From IMG/VR virus record IMGVR_UViG_3300042402_003388, positions 36,551 to 100,550 of that record: a stretch of 64,000 nt of DNA; one strand, given 5' to 3'. Source of the DNA: a virus. The position numbers and the translations under genes are program-made. Below, piece by piece: positions 53,846 through 62,905 of the stretch (position 1 is the stretch's first letter; every line of letters begins with the position of its first letter). The notes under the pieces are model-generated. The model did no database searches. It was not told the DNA's origin and saw only the letters and a list, made by a program, of their open reading frames with translations.

Positions 53846-54041
53846 TGTGTCTCTTTTCGTGTTCTTTTAATACTTTATTATAAACAATTTCAATACTATC
53901 TAAATGTTTTGTCAAGTTTATAATCATATCTTTTGTTTTCTCGTAATCTTCATTAAGAAAATTTAACGCAAATAACAATTCGTTATTTGTACTGTCACTA
54001 ATCTCTTTAACGATGTTATTAACTCTATCCCTACCGTCCAT
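53832..54041 (-). CDS. Hypothetical 69-residue coiled-coil protein
   Basis: An acidic helical protein starting MDGRDRVNNIVKEISDSTNN, followed by ELLFALNFLNEDYEKTK and a heptad-like pattern to the end. It sits between the gp5-like gene (14 bp overlap) and the large tail gene (1 bp gap), so it belongs to the baseplate operon. It may be an assembly chaperone or small structural subunit. No family was recognised. Confidence 0.7.
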   Translation of the reverse strand: MDGRDRVNNIVKEISDSTNNELLFALNFLNEDYEKTKDMIINLTKHLDSIEIVYNKVLKEHEKRHNGFK

Positions 54042-54042
54042 A

Positions 54043-55938
54043 TTAGAATGCTTTTCCGTATATATCTGCAGATGGTAATGTACCAGCTGGAGTTACTGTT
54101 AATGGTTTCATAAAGATTTGTACTTTACCATTTTCATCTTGTTCTTGGGCCTGACCTTTGATTTGACCCATCATCGCTTGTAACGCTAAATTAGGACTTC
54201 CGTCAGGCATCGCCCCTGTAGGTAATCCTACTTTTTGCCATTCAGATACACCGTTAATAAACGCTCTTGTTGGGGATGAACCTTGCAACAATTGAGCCGC
54301 TGCCAATAAAGGTGCGGGAATACCCCCACCAAAATTAGGGGTGACTAATGTAAGTAATGCAAGTATTTCGTCGACGACACTCTTACATTTTCTCCAGTCG
54401 TCGACAAATTTGGCAATAATCATTATGAGTTGTATTAGTTTTAAAATCATAACATATTTTTTAAGAACCTTCTCTTTAGCCAAATCTCTAATAATTTGAG
54501 AAATAAGATTCATAATATCTTTTTTGATGATTTCAAAAAGTTCCTGAACAAATAAAGAACCTATTTTAGACATAATATTTATACAATATTTTTTAAATGC
54601 CTTCATAAAGTCCATTAAACTTTCTATAGCGTAACCACTTAACTGACCAATAGCCTTCGCCATAATGTATAGTGGTAATAATACCTTAGGAGATAATAAT
54701 GCCATCATAATCGCCTTAGGTAAATTAGTTAAGAAACTTAAATCAACACTTAAGTTAATGTCCACTGAATTAGGTACTAAAAATTTCCATTTTTCATTAC
54801 CTGTTAAAGTTTCGGTTAATTGTTCTGCTAATGCCTGCTCATCTTCAATCTTTGTTATTTTATTAAACTTTAATAAAGAATTCATTATTGATTGACTATC
54901 GACAGGAAGTTTAACATTCTCACAATCCTCAAACTCAACAACTCCATTTTGTATGTTAGATATAGTGTCATTAATATATCTTAAATCCATATCGGTAAAT
55001 TCAAAGAAAGATTCGTCAATACCGTCTAATTCAGCAACTTTAGAGTTACCACTAATATCAATCTCTCTTGCACTGTCAAAACATAAACCTAAAATTCTTT
55101 GTAGAATTAACATAAATTTATTTTCTTCCTCTAACTGACCAAAACCTACTTTAGCATCAAAAGAAACTGCCCCTGAAATTTGGTCCATTAGTTGTTGAAA
55201 TAAATTACCCGTGTCAATTATTTTTACGGCACGATAATAATCGACAATGAAATTGGCGACTTTATTCATACCAACAGTTTTGTTAACTAAATCTATTTTG
55301 TAAAAATCCCCACTAATACCGTTACCATCTTGTTGAACGTAACTAATGTCAAATAGTTTTTGACCCGAACGTCCATAAAATGGTTGAGGTACATTCAAAT
55401 CTTGTAACCTTTCCCATAATTGTCTATTCATTGAATATGGAATTTGATTTGGTGTTGGTGCGACTTTTTCATAAGCAACTGCCGCAGCCTCTTCATCAGG
55501 GTCACGGGTTAATAGACGTTGTAAATCAACACTTTTAACTTTTATATAGATTGTTTGTGCGGAATAGGCTTGTTGTTGGGAACAACCTAAAGCCTTAATA
55601 GTTTCTTTATTAAGGATATCAAAAATTTTAGGTTCTACTCGTAAAGCGGCTTGAATAAATTTAGTCTTAATATAATTCATCGACGAAGAACCAGACCCTC
55701 CATTAAATTGGACCATACTTAACATTTGGTCCATTTGGGTTTTCATCTGTCTTTGAAATCTCTTCTTTTGGTCTTTAACTTTATCAATACTTGAAAGTAC
55801 TTTTTGTTTTGCCTGTTCTAAGTTATCACCAGTGTTTTTTTCTAAATCAATAGACGCCATCTTGGTATCAAGATAGGTTCTTGACGCCTTCATTTTACTC
55901 TCAATACTGGCATAACCACTTTCTAAATCAAATCCCAT
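54043..55938 (-). CDS. Large putative baseplate/tail protein (631 residues)
   Basis: The N-terminal part is helical, Lys/Gln-rich (KVKDQKKRFQRQMKTQMDQM). The middle has hydrophobic segments (VLLPLYIMAKAIGQLSGYAI and VLKKYVMILKLIQLIMIIAK), and the last part is Gly/Pro-rich (PNFGGGIPAPLLAAAQLL and MPDGSPNLALQAMMG). It is within the baseplate operon. A membrane-inserting baseplate or tape-like role is possible, but no family was recognised. The hydrophobic stretches are long for a pure structural protein. Confidence 0.7.
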   Translation of the reverse strand: MGFDLESGYASIESKMKASRTYLDTKMASIDLEKNTGDNLEQAKQKVLSSIDKVKDQKKRFQRQMKTQMDQMLSMVQFNGGSGSSSMNYIKTKFIQAALRVEPKIFDILNKETIKALGCSQQQAYSAQTIYIKVKSVDLQRLLTRDPDEEAAAVAYEKVAPTPNQIPYSMNRQLWERLQDLNVPQPFYGRSGQKLFDISYVQQDGNGISGDFYKIDLVNKTVGMNKVANFIVDYYRAVKIIDTGNLFQQLMDQISGAVSFDAKVGFGQLEEENKFMLILQRILGLCFDSAREIDISGNSKVAELDGIDESFFEFTDMDLRYINDTISNIQNGVVEFEDCENVKLPVDSQSIMNSLLKFNKITKIEDEQALAEQLTETLTGNEKWKFLVPNSVDINLSVDLSFLTNLPKAIMMALLSPKVLLPLYIMAKAIGQLSGYAIESLMDFMKAFKKYCINIMSKIGSLFVQELFEIIKKDIMNLISQIIRDLAKEKVLKKYVMILKLIQLIMIIAKFVDDWRKCKSVVDEILALLTLVTPNFGGGIPAPLLAAAQLLQGSSPTRAFINGVSEWQKVGLPTGAMPDGSPNLALQAMMGQIKGQAQEQDENGKVQIFMKPLTVTPAGTLPSADIYGKAF

Positions 55939-55943
55939 CGTTA

Positions 55944-56315
55944 TTATTTTTTATTTAATTTATAAGAGTCGTCTACTTTTTCAACATCTCTACTAATTAG
56001 AGATTCCATTAAATCATCATCCAAATCATCAATAGTAAAATCACTTGTCTCTTTTGATGATTTTTCCCAAATTGAAGATTGTAGTTTAGATAACGATAAT
56101 TTTTTCTCGACACAGTCATTAATAATCTTTTGTTGTTCTTTAATGATTGGTCCAATTGTCTGCATATCTTCAGCATCTTTCATTAATGCCAACATTTTAT
56201 TTTGGATTCTTAATGCAGTATTTCTCTGTTCCACAATTTCATTATATACTTCTTGTAAAATTGTGAGAACAGAGTCTTTTGTGAATTTTACTTCTTTTTT
56301 CTTAGGTCTACTCAT
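55944..56315 (-). CDS. Hypothetical helical protein (123 residues)
   Basis: The protein starts MSRPKKKEVKFTKDSVLTIL then helices EVYNEIVEQRNTALRIQNKM and KEQQKIINDCVEKKLSLSKL, a coiled-coil candidate. A late-type motif (GGTATTTATA) lies directly upstream on the minus strand. It is 5 bp from the large tail gene. It could be a small tail-assembly chaperone, but no family was recognised. Confidence 0.72.
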   Translation of the reverse strand: MSRPKKKEVKFTKDSVLTILQEVYNEIVEQRNTALRIQNKMLALMKDAEDMQTIGPIIKEQQKIINDCVEKKLSLSKLQSSIWEKSSKETSDFTIDDLDDDLMESLISRDVEKVDDSYKLNKK

Positions 56316-56318
56316 ATC

Positions 56319-56328
56319 TATAAATACC
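56319..56328 (-). promoter_or_regulatory. Late-type promoter motif (minus strand)
   Basis: GGTATTTATA on the minus strand, 3 bp before the start at 56315 and just after the late sigma factor gene. Confidence 0.55.
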
Positions 56329-56337
56329 TTATAACGT

Positions 56338-57093
56338 TTATTTTAGAATGATACCTATAATACTACCGTATAATTTCTTATATTTTTTCATTGAGTTCCT
56401 AATTTCTTTTGTAGATAAATTAGTCATCTCTCGTAATGAAAGTAGAATTACGTTTTTATTAAACTTATTGTTATCCGCCCCCATAAAAATTTCTTCATAG
56501 TTATCGAATAAATCAATTAACGCATATCCTAATTTTCTTTCATTGTCGTTTAAATTTTCAGTATCAATAAATGTTTTCAATTCTTGTTTAAACCTTTCAA
56601 TTACCATTGTGGCGTCAACATCTTCATTATCTATTGAATATGAGAATTTTACATTTTCTTCTAATGATGAAGAAATGTCCTCATATGAAATTTTTCTATT
56701 TAATTCTTTTTGGTCTTTAATAATTTGACCCATTAAATAGTTTTTACAGATAGTACCAAAATAAGAATATGCTTTCTTTTCTTTTGACGGTTTAAATTTT
56801 TCAATTTTAGTCATCAAAAAAGAATGAGTATCCGTATGGATTTCAGTAAAGTCCATATCTTTTCGATATAGTTTATATCGTCTAATAATAGACGATATCA
56901 TTTTGTCTAAAGGGTCTCTTAGGTATTCATTATAAATCTTATTCCTTACTTCCCAAGAAGGTTCAACCAAGAACATCCTAACTGCATTTTCTTCTCGTAC
57001 GTCAAAATAATTTGCTTGTTTCGCCTTCCTTCCTCGTTTTCTAGATTCAATACTTTCAGTTTCCCCACTTAATTCATTTGTTGTGAGTTGCAT
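56338..57093 (-). CDS. Late sigma factor-like protein (T4 gp55-like)
   Basis: The 251-residue protein has a sigma region-2 pattern: VRMFLVEPSWEVRNKIYNEY, IISSIIRRYKLYRKDMDFTE and the conserved KAYSYFGTICKNYLMGQIIK segment, which resembles AYxYFxxIxxNxF of gp55-type factors. gp55 directs RNA polymerase to late promoters, with region 2 reading the -10 octamer. The C-terminal half is helical and not recognised. It probably reads the strand-specific TATTTATA motif before late genes here. It overlaps the upstream glycosyltransferase by 1 bp. Confidence 0.82.
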   Translation of the reverse strand: MQLTTNELSGETESIESRKRGRKAKQANYFDVREENAVRMFLVEPSWEVRNKIYNEYLRDPLDKMISSIIRRYKLYRKDMDFTEIHTDTHSFLMTKIEKFKPSKEKKAYSYFGTICKNYLMGQIIKDQKELNRKISYEDISSSLEENVKFSYSIDNEDVDATMVIERFKQELKTFIDTENLNDNERKLGYALIDLFDNYEEIFMGADNNKFNKNVILLSLREMTNLSTKEIRNSMKKYKKLYGSIIGIILK

Positions 57094-57896
57094 TAAACTT
57101 GTGGTTCATAATTTAATGGTCTTTCGTCAGCGAAAAAGTATTCTTTTTTTGCCGAGTCAATCCAAAACTTAACCTCGTTTTCGGATAATTTGTCAGCACC
57201 ATATTTATGATTCCAAAAGATTGACCCTTCTCTAAGGTTAATGTGTTTATACCCGATTTTCGGGATAGTCATTACTCGTACAGAATTAAATGTCAGTCTT
57301 AATAAAAATTCGTAAACAAATGTTAATTTAAAATTAGATTTAATACCTCCAAAATCAGTTACCAAACTTTTCTTAAATGCCATTCCTGAGGTTTGAAAGT
57401 TTTGATATTCTTGTAGTGTTTCGTTAGTTAAAAACCCAATTTCTTGTGTGAAATTTTGTGCAAAAGTCGCTTCATTAGTGAAACCTGCGAACGTACCTTT
57501 TTCGTCCACATCAATAACGATTGGTAAAAATGCTGAAACATCTTTATATATTTCAGAATATTTTTTCACATTTTTAAACCAAATACTTGAGTATTCATCG
57601 TCAAATTCTAAGATTGATACCCATTCAGATTCCGATTGTGAAATCCCAAAATTTACTTGGTTTGCAAAATTCGCTTCGTCAGACCAAACTAATTTTTTAA
57701 CATTTAAATTACCGAAATCATATTCAGTTATTTTTTTAGTTAATAGTTCTTCGTCAGTATGAACAATAACTAACTCATTTACACTTGTTTGTTGTTCTGA
57801 GACAGATTTGATTGCTTTTTCGAAAAACTCGTCAAAATCTTTAGCAGTTGCAGTTTTGATTGGTAGTATTACAGATAAGTTAAAAGTATTTTCCAT
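57093..57896 (-). CDS. Glycosyltransferase family 2-like protein
   Basis: The 267-residue protein has LSVILPIKTATAKDFDEFFEKA and VNELVIVHTDEELL as a GT-A start, then SWVSILEFDDEYSSIWF with the Asp-Asp metal site, and NLREGSIFWNH further on. It is soluble. It is coupled to the late sigma gene downstream (1 bp overlap) and follows another glycosyltransferase. It may modify a virion or host surface glycan; the donor and acceptor are unknown. Confidence 0.8.
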   Translation of the reverse strand: MENTFNLSVILPIKTATAKDFDEFFEKAIKSVSEQQTSVNELVIVHTDEELLTKKITEYDFGNLNVKKLVWSDEANFANQVNFGISQSESEWVSILEFDDEYSSIWFKNVKKYSEIYKDVSAFLPIVIDVDEKGTFAGFTNEATFAQNFTQEIGFLTNETLQEYQNFQTSGMAFKKSLVTDFGGIKSNFKLTFVYEFLLRLTFNSVRVMTIPKIGYKHINLREGSIFWNHKYGADKLSENEVKFWIDSAKKEYFFADERPLNYEPQV

Positions 57897-57897
57897 A

Positions 57898-58956
57898 TTA
57901 TTCTTCAGTTTTTAATTTTGTTAATTGTTCATTAAATGATTCGTATCTTGTCTCTAAATAATCTGTGAAAAATTTAGTGACATTAGTTTCAAAAGTTTCC
58001 TTACTTGATAAAGATGAAACAGTTTTTTCCATTTCGGTGTATAGTTCAGGTTTAATATTGTCTTCCAACCAATTTTGAATAAAGTCTGCAGTAAAGTCAG
58101 TTAATTTGGTTTCTTCTGATAACCACAAACCGTTATCCTCATTAATCCAATGAGGGAATAAACTTGGTATTTTACCAATTACTGGTACACCACACTTCAT
58201 CGATTCCATTGGGAATGTTCCAAAACCACTTGTTTCGTCAATCCAAACACTTAAGAAACACTCTTGTAAACTATTTGCAAATTCATCCTCAGTTAACCCT
58301 CTCATATCTCTAAACGTAATCCATCTGTATTGAGGGAATTTTAAATAGAATGATTTAATAAAGTTTAATGTTTTTCTTTGGTCTCTTGAGTGTACCGCAA
58401 CAATTGGCTTTTGAGTAGTACTTGTAGGTTTAAACTTCTCATCAATATATAACGGAAGAACGTCAGTACTAACACCTCTCATAATTGAAGAGATATAATC
58501 TTTTTGGAATTCAGATGTTGTGATACATTTATAGAATCCATAGTTCGTCCAACCAAATCCAGGTTGAAGAGTTTCCATCATATGGTCATATGCTTGACAA
58601 AGTACGATTTTGGCACAAGGTAAATCTTTAACTTGTTCCATAATAAATCCAAAAATTTCAGGAATGATTAAAAAATCTTCAGGAGAAATTTCTAAATTCT
58701 GACCTTCGATTGGTTTATGAGGTAGTTCCATATATTCAGGACCTAACCACTCAGCTACTCCGACATATTCAGGTTTTTCGTGTAAAATAATTGGATTAAA
58801 TCCGTTATTTTTTAATGCCATACCCATTTGATATATGTATCTTACCGAAGCTCTAGGATTACCTTTAGTATCCTGTACAAATAGGTAAATTCTCGATGAT
58901 TTACTTTGTAAATTCTCGATTGATTTTTGTAGTTTTAATATTCTATTTTGTTCCAT
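57898..58956 (-). CDS. Glycosyltransferase family 4-like protein
   Basis: A 352-residue protein. RIYLFVQDTKGNPRASVRYI and FNPIILHEKPEYVGVAEWLG are the N-terminal Rossmann-type domain. The C-terminal part has CFLSVWIDETSGFGTFPMES and MKCGVPVIGKIPSLFPHW, the E-x7-E motif of GT4 enzymes (GT-B fold). This is a different fold from the neighbouring GT-A enzymes, suggesting several steps in glycan assembly. It lies in the same unit as the GT2-like gene. Confidence 0.85.
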   Translation of the reverse strand: MEQNRILKLQKSIENLQSKSSRIYLFVQDTKGNPRASVRYIYQMGMALKNNGFNPIILHEKPEYVGVAEWLGPEYMELPHKPIEGQNLEISPEDFLIIPEIFGFIMEQVKDLPCAKIVLCQAYDHMMETLQPGFGWTNYGFYKCITTSEFQKDYISSIMRGVSTDVLPLYIDEKFKPTSTTQKPIVAVHSRDQRKTLNFIKSFYLKFPQYRWITFRDMRGLTEDEFANSLQECFLSVWIDETSGFGTFPMESMKCGVPVIGKIPSLFPHWINEDNGLWLSEETKLTDFTADFIQNWLEDNIKPELYTEMEKTVSSLSSKETFETNVTKFFTDYLETRYESFNEQLTKLKTEE

Positions 58957-58959
58957 AAT

Positions 58960-59244
58960 TTAAAATGATTTTAAGATTTTTTTACTGATTAATGTGTTAA
59001 ACGCGAGTTTAAATGGTATTGATAAATTGGAAGACGCTTTATGACCTAAAGTCTCATCAATTTCCTCTTGTTCATCCATTAATATCTCTAACATTAATTT
59101 AACTGTTTCGTATTTTACAATACTAATGTGATTTTCTCCCGTATAACCTGATAATGGTTCTTTAGGTTCAATTTGAATATATTTGTCTATTTCGTCGATA
59201 TCTAAGAAATAGTGTTCATTCATTATCTTAAGCATTGGCCCCAT
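58960..59244 (-). CDS. Hypothetical 94-residue protein
   Basis: A short acidic protein starting MGPMLKIMNEHYFLDIDEID, with YIQIEPKEPLSGYTGENHI and a helical KLMLEILMDEQEEIDETLGH. It overlaps the start of the following gene by 17 bp. The family was not recognised. Its position between a GT4-like gene and a HAD-like protein gene gives no clear role. Confidence 0.65.
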   Translation of the reverse strand: MGPMLKIMNEHYFLDIDEIDKYIQIEPKEPLSGYTGENHISIVKYETVKLMLEILMDEQEEIDETLGHKASSNLSIPFKLAFNTLISKKILKSF

Positions 59245-59839
59245 ATATTTGATTTATTTTTTCTTTTAATTCTTTTATTGACGATATTTCGTGCTCCATT
59301 TTAATATCTTTATTGTATTCTGTGTTAAATTTTACAATAATTTTATTTTTTGGATAGTCTAATAATAAGTCAGGATTTGATGTAAGTAAAAGGTCTATTT
59401 CATCCCACATTGAATTTATTGTGGTATTACTATAAAATTTTACTTTTTCAGTTAAACAACCAAATTTAGATAAGAAAAATAACGACGCAGGTTTTGACTT
59501 ACCAATTTCGTCAGAAACCACAATAATGTCGTGATTACTTCTGAACTCAACATAAAATTCGTTAAAATCATTAAATGTCATTGTTTCTGTAGACCCCGCG
59601 TGACCAAATATTTCCATAGGAAACTCATCATAAAGGAATGAGAAAAATTCTTCGTCATCTCTAAACACAAAATGGTCTCTTAAATTTAAACTGGTTACAG
59701 GAAGATTCATACCGTATTCAAACGGGTTCTCATCTTCTTCCATTCCATCAGTTTTATCCATTAGATATTTTTTATAAACCATCTCTAGTTTACCAATAGT
59801 ATCTCTTAAAACTCCATTAATCTCAATACCTAATCTCAT
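59228..59839 (-). CDS. HAD-like protein with altered catalytic motif
   Basis: The 203-residue protein starts MRLGIEINGVLRDTIGKLEM, which resembles the HAD motif I of 5'-nucleotidase-like proteins (DxDGVLRD) but has Glu and Asn in place of both Asp residues. Later DIIVVSDEIGKSKPASLFFL looks like motif II/III. The nucleophile seems to be lost, so it may be a non-catalytic relative or a binder. It overlaps the PhoH gene by 4 bp and the previous small gene by 17 bp. The HAD identification is moderate. Confidence 0.62.
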   Translation of the reverse strand: MRLGIEINGVLRDTIGKLEMVYKKYLMDKTDGMEEDENPFEYGMNLPVTSLNLRDHFVFRDDEEFFSFLYDEFPMEIFGHAGSTETMTFNDFNEFYVEFRSNHDIIVVSDEIGKSKPASLFFLSKFGCLTEKVKFYSNTTINSMWDEIDLLLTSNPDLLLDYPKNKIIVKFNTEYNKDIKMEHEISSIKELKEKINQIYGANA

Positions 59840-60579
59840 TGTTCTTCGTATTTCTCTAAAATTTTAGTAATTAAAGGGTTCCTTACTATATCATTTTTAT
59901 CTTTAAATTCAAATATGGAAATTCCGTCAGAACCTCTAAATTTTTCAATCGCGTCCCATAATCCACTCTGAGTTTTATTTCTATATTTATCAGACTGCTC
60001 AACGTCACCTGAAATAAAGAACTTACTGTTAAATCCAATTCTAGTTAATAGTAACTTCATTTGACTTGGTGATGCGTTCTGACCCTCTTCAAATATTAAA
60101 ATAGAGTTGTCGATGTTCATACCTCTCATATACGCCAATGCGAACACCTCAATAACTTCAATCTCTTTAAGTTTTTCTCTAGCCTCTTTACCAATAATTT
60201 TATTTAACAAATAATAAGACGGGAAAATATACGGGTCTAACTTCTCTTCAACGTTTCCAGGTAACGACCCTAATTTCTCTTCAGCTTCAACCGCGGGTCT
60301 AACGATAATTATTTTTTCGTAAGGGGTTGTAGGGTCTGCAATTAAATCAATTGCGGCTTTCATTGTAATATAACTTTTACCTACTCCTGCAGGTCCTGAA
60401 CAAACCGTAATTTCACTTGATGTTAACGTATCATAATATTTTTTTTGATTAGTTGTTAAGAATTTTTCTTTGGTTTTCTTCTTAATAATTTGTGATATTA
60501 GTTCTTTTTTAGACATTGTTGGTTTATACTCGTTTTCTTTTGGGGTTTGAGTTGTACCTTTTTTTCTTCTTTCAGTCAT
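59836..60579 (-). CDS. phoH: PhoH-like ATPase
   Basis: The 247-residue protein has LTTNQKKYYDTLTSSEITVC and SGPAGVGKSYITMKAAIDLI (Walker A), KIIIVRPAVEAEEKLGSLPG and NSILIFEEGQNASPSQMKLL (Walker B), and FISGDVEQSD, the PhoH signature. PhoH proteins are ATPases, probably RNA helicase-like, and common in phages, sometimes linked to phosphate stress. Here it lies between a HAD-like gene and glycosyltransferases. The N-terminal KKGTTQTPKENEYKP is a flexible leader. Confidence 0.94.
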   Translation of the reverse strand: MTERRKKGTTQTPKENEYKPTMSKKELISQIIKKKTKEKFLTTNQKKYYDTLTSSEITVCSGPAGVGKSYITMKAAIDLIADPTTPYEKIIIVRPAVEAEEKLGSLPGNVEEKLDPYIFPSYYLLNKIIGKEAREKLKEIEVIEVFALAYMRGMNIDNSILIFEEGQNASPSQMKLLLTRIGFNSKFFISGDVEQSDKYRNKTQSGLWDAIEKFRGSDGISIFEFKDKNDIVRNPLITKILEKYEEQ

Positions 60580-60637
60580 ATTGATTTATTAATATTTATA
60601 CATTAATGATATTCAAATTATTTTATTTGTGTAGTAA

Positions 60638-62158
60638 TTATTGTAAGACCATTACGAGTCTTTTTATCTTGTCAAAGTTTTGGACAATATAAGGGTATAA
60701 ATTATTCTGATAATCATTCATTAATTTTTTCATATCATCAGGGTCTTCATTTCTAGTTTGAGATTCATAATGATAGGCAACAGAGTTACCTGTAAAATAA
60801 TTTTTTAACCCTGACACCAAACACTTAAGATTAAGTTCTACGTCCTCAAAACACGCGTTATATTTTTCATTAAACATTCCCATCTTAATAAAGACGTTTT
60901 TTCTAATCATTAATAAAGCTCCCGTATTACCAATAACTTCTTTTGTTGTTGTTGTGTAATTGTAGTAATTTCTAAGTCCTGAATGAGAAATGTGTAAAGT
61001 TCTATCTTGTTTAAGATATATTAAAATACCATCGTGTTGTACTGTACCATCTTCGTAATGTAGTCTGGCACCTACAGTACCAACATTTGAATTTTGTTTG
61101 AATACGTTTAACATATCATTTATGACATTGTTTAATATCTTAATATCATTATTACAGAATAATAGATACTCATATTCATCTGTAATATGGTTTAAGACAA
61201 CGTCATTATTTATTTTAGCAAAATTATAATAATCATATTGAAGTAATGTTATACTAATTAATGATGAATTATCTTCAATAAATTTTTTAATTTCTAAAAT
61301 TTCTTCGTCGTTTGACCCAGTATCTGCAACGAAAATATGATAAGAGTGAGAGTTGGAATATTCGATAAATGATTGTAAACATTGTAATAAAAGATTAGTT
61401 TTCCCTTTTGTTGGGATTATTACGGCAACCTTACCTACATTCTTAATTGGTTTTTCTTTTATTTCGGTAAAGAATGGTGTTGAAGGTTTTAAATCTAACG
61501 GTAACTTATCCCCATATTTTTTTAGGAAAACATCTTTAGATGCGAAGAATTCATCATTTGGTTTACCTATTGATTCGTGAGTTATTTCAAAAGAAGATGT
61601 AACGCCAATCTTAACCCCATCTAAATAATTTGCAAGACAGAATGGGTGGTCGTAATAGTGAAATTTACCAATAGATTCGTCAAACCCTTGTGTGATTTTA
61701 GTTTTATCAAATGAGATAAAAAGACCATCAACGGTAACCACGGGAATTAAGAAAGGTAGTTTGGGGGAATAACGGTTAATCCATTTTTTACTATCTTTAG
61801 GATGATGGTAAACTTGACCAACCATAGTCTGAGTCATTCTTTCCCAATAAATCCCTGACTCAGGAAAGTAACAAGAACCCGCTTTACCGATAATTCCATA
61901 ATCAGGATTACTATCAAAGTCCTGTAATAATTTCTTACCCCAATTTTTTTCTAATTTAATATCGTTATGACAACAAACTACAATATTATACTCGGATTCC
62001 TCAATACCTTTATTATACAGACTAGATAAACTAAACTCGTTATTATTAATGTATTCTAGAATTTGAATGTTTTTTAATCCTGAAGTTTGTAACAAATGTT
62101 GTTTAAATTTGTTATTATACTCTTGGTCCTTATGTGTTGAATAAATTACTGTTATCAT
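60638..62158 (-). CDS. Two-domain glycosyltransferase family 2
   Basis: Two GT-A domains in 506 residues: the first has MITVIYSTHKDQEYNNKFK and NIVVCCHNDIKLEKNWG; the second (about residue 240 on) has VAVIIPTKGKTNLLLQCLQS, YEYLLFCNNDIKIL and GMFNEKYNACFEDVELNLKC, the ED motif of the catalytic base. Bacterial rhamnosyl and galactofuranosyl transferases look like this. It overlaps the GT8-like gene by 29 bp. It resembles the two-domain enzyme at 6991, though the order of motifs differs. Confidence 0.88.
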   Translation of the reverse strand: MITVIYSTHKDQEYNNKFKQHLLQTSGLKNIQILEYINNNEFSLSSLYNKGIEESEYNIVVCCHNDIKLEKNWGKKLLQDFDSNPDYGIIGKAGSCYFPESGIYWERMTQTMVGQVYHHPKDSKKWINRYSPKLPFLIPVVTVDGLFISFDKTKITQGFDESIGKFHYYDHPFCLANYLDGVKIGVTSSFEITHESIGKPNDEFFASKDVFLKKYGDKLPLDLKPSTPFFTEIKEKPIKNVGKVAVIIPTKGKTNLLLQCLQSFIEYSNSHSYHIFVADTGSNDEEILEIKKFIEDNSSLISITLLQYDYYNFAKINNDVVLNHITDEYEYLLFCNNDIKILNNVINDMLNVFKQNSNVGTVGARLHYEDGTVQHDGILIYLKQDRTLHISHSGLRNYYNYTTTTKEVIGNTGALLMIRKNVFIKMGMFNEKYNACFEDVELNLKCLVSGLKNYFTGNSVAYHYESQTRNEDPDDMKKLMNDYQNNLYPYIVQNFDKIKRLVMVLQ

Positions 62159-62903
62159 AAATTTTGTTAAACTTTTTTGTCATTTCATTAAAATATGGGG
62201 TTACCATTTGAGGATATGGGAATTTTTTATAATCTTCATCTTTAAACGTTGGTTTGGGACCGTGAAAATGTAAAATTTTAATTCCATCCCCAAAATTCCA
62301 ATAAGGTTTGTAATTGTAGTTAAAATCTAACGATTCTACTTTATCTATAAAAAACATTCGTATTGCGTCTTGGTCGTAAGTTTGAAACTTAGGTAGGTTT
62401 AATTTAATAAAGAAAACAAATTCATCGTAACATTTACCCATATTTTTCCAATTAATCCACATAACACCTGTATTAATCAATGATGGGGTAAAGTTTTTAT
62501 CAAACTCACCAGCAGCCATAAAATAATTCGGTTTTAAATTTTTTAACTCGGAAACATTATCTAAAAAAAGTACATCATTATCCGTGTATAAAATATAATC
62601 ATCTTCGATTTGTAATTTCTCACATATTTTAGGAATGTCGATTCTTAGAAACGCTCCAAATGCCGTAGTATTTGTATTATAATGTGATAATAGTGAATCG
62701 TAAAACAATGATTTGTGTTGTATGATAGTAACCCCCAAATCTTGTAACTCTTCTAAATATTCATCAACAACCCCATCTAAGATAAGATATGGTTTAATAT
62801 TTGGATTAGTTTCTTTAGCGGATAAAACCGCCACAGTATACATTTTAATGTAATCCAAATATCTTTCTTGATTATGATTATTAACTCCTGAAAACCAATA
62901 CAT
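62130..62903 (-). CDS. Glycosyltransferase family 8-like protein
   Basis: The 257-residue protein has DDYILYTDNDVLFLDNVSEL with a DxD metal site, SLINTGVMWINWKNMGKCYDE and TYDQDAIRMFF, as in GT8-type retaining enzymes. The N-terminal YWFSGVNNHNQERYLDYIKM fits the donor-binding region. It is soluble. Together with the neighbouring GT2 enzyme it could act on one glycan. The GT8 call is from motifs by eye only. Confidence 0.8.
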   Translation of the reverse strand: MYWFSGVNNHNQERYLDYIKMYTVAVLSAKETNPNIKPYLILDGVVDEYLEELQDLGVTIIQHKSLFYDSLLSHYNTNTTAFGAFLRIDIPKICEKLQIEDDYILYTDNDVLFLDNVSELKNLKPNYFMAAGEFDKNFTPSLINTGVMWINWKNMGKCYDEFVFFIKLNLPKFQTYDQDAIRMFFIDKVESLDFNYNYKPYWNFGDGIKILHFHGPKPTFKDEDYKKFPYPQMVTPYFNEMTKKFNKIYDNSNLFNT

Positions 62904-62905
62904 AA

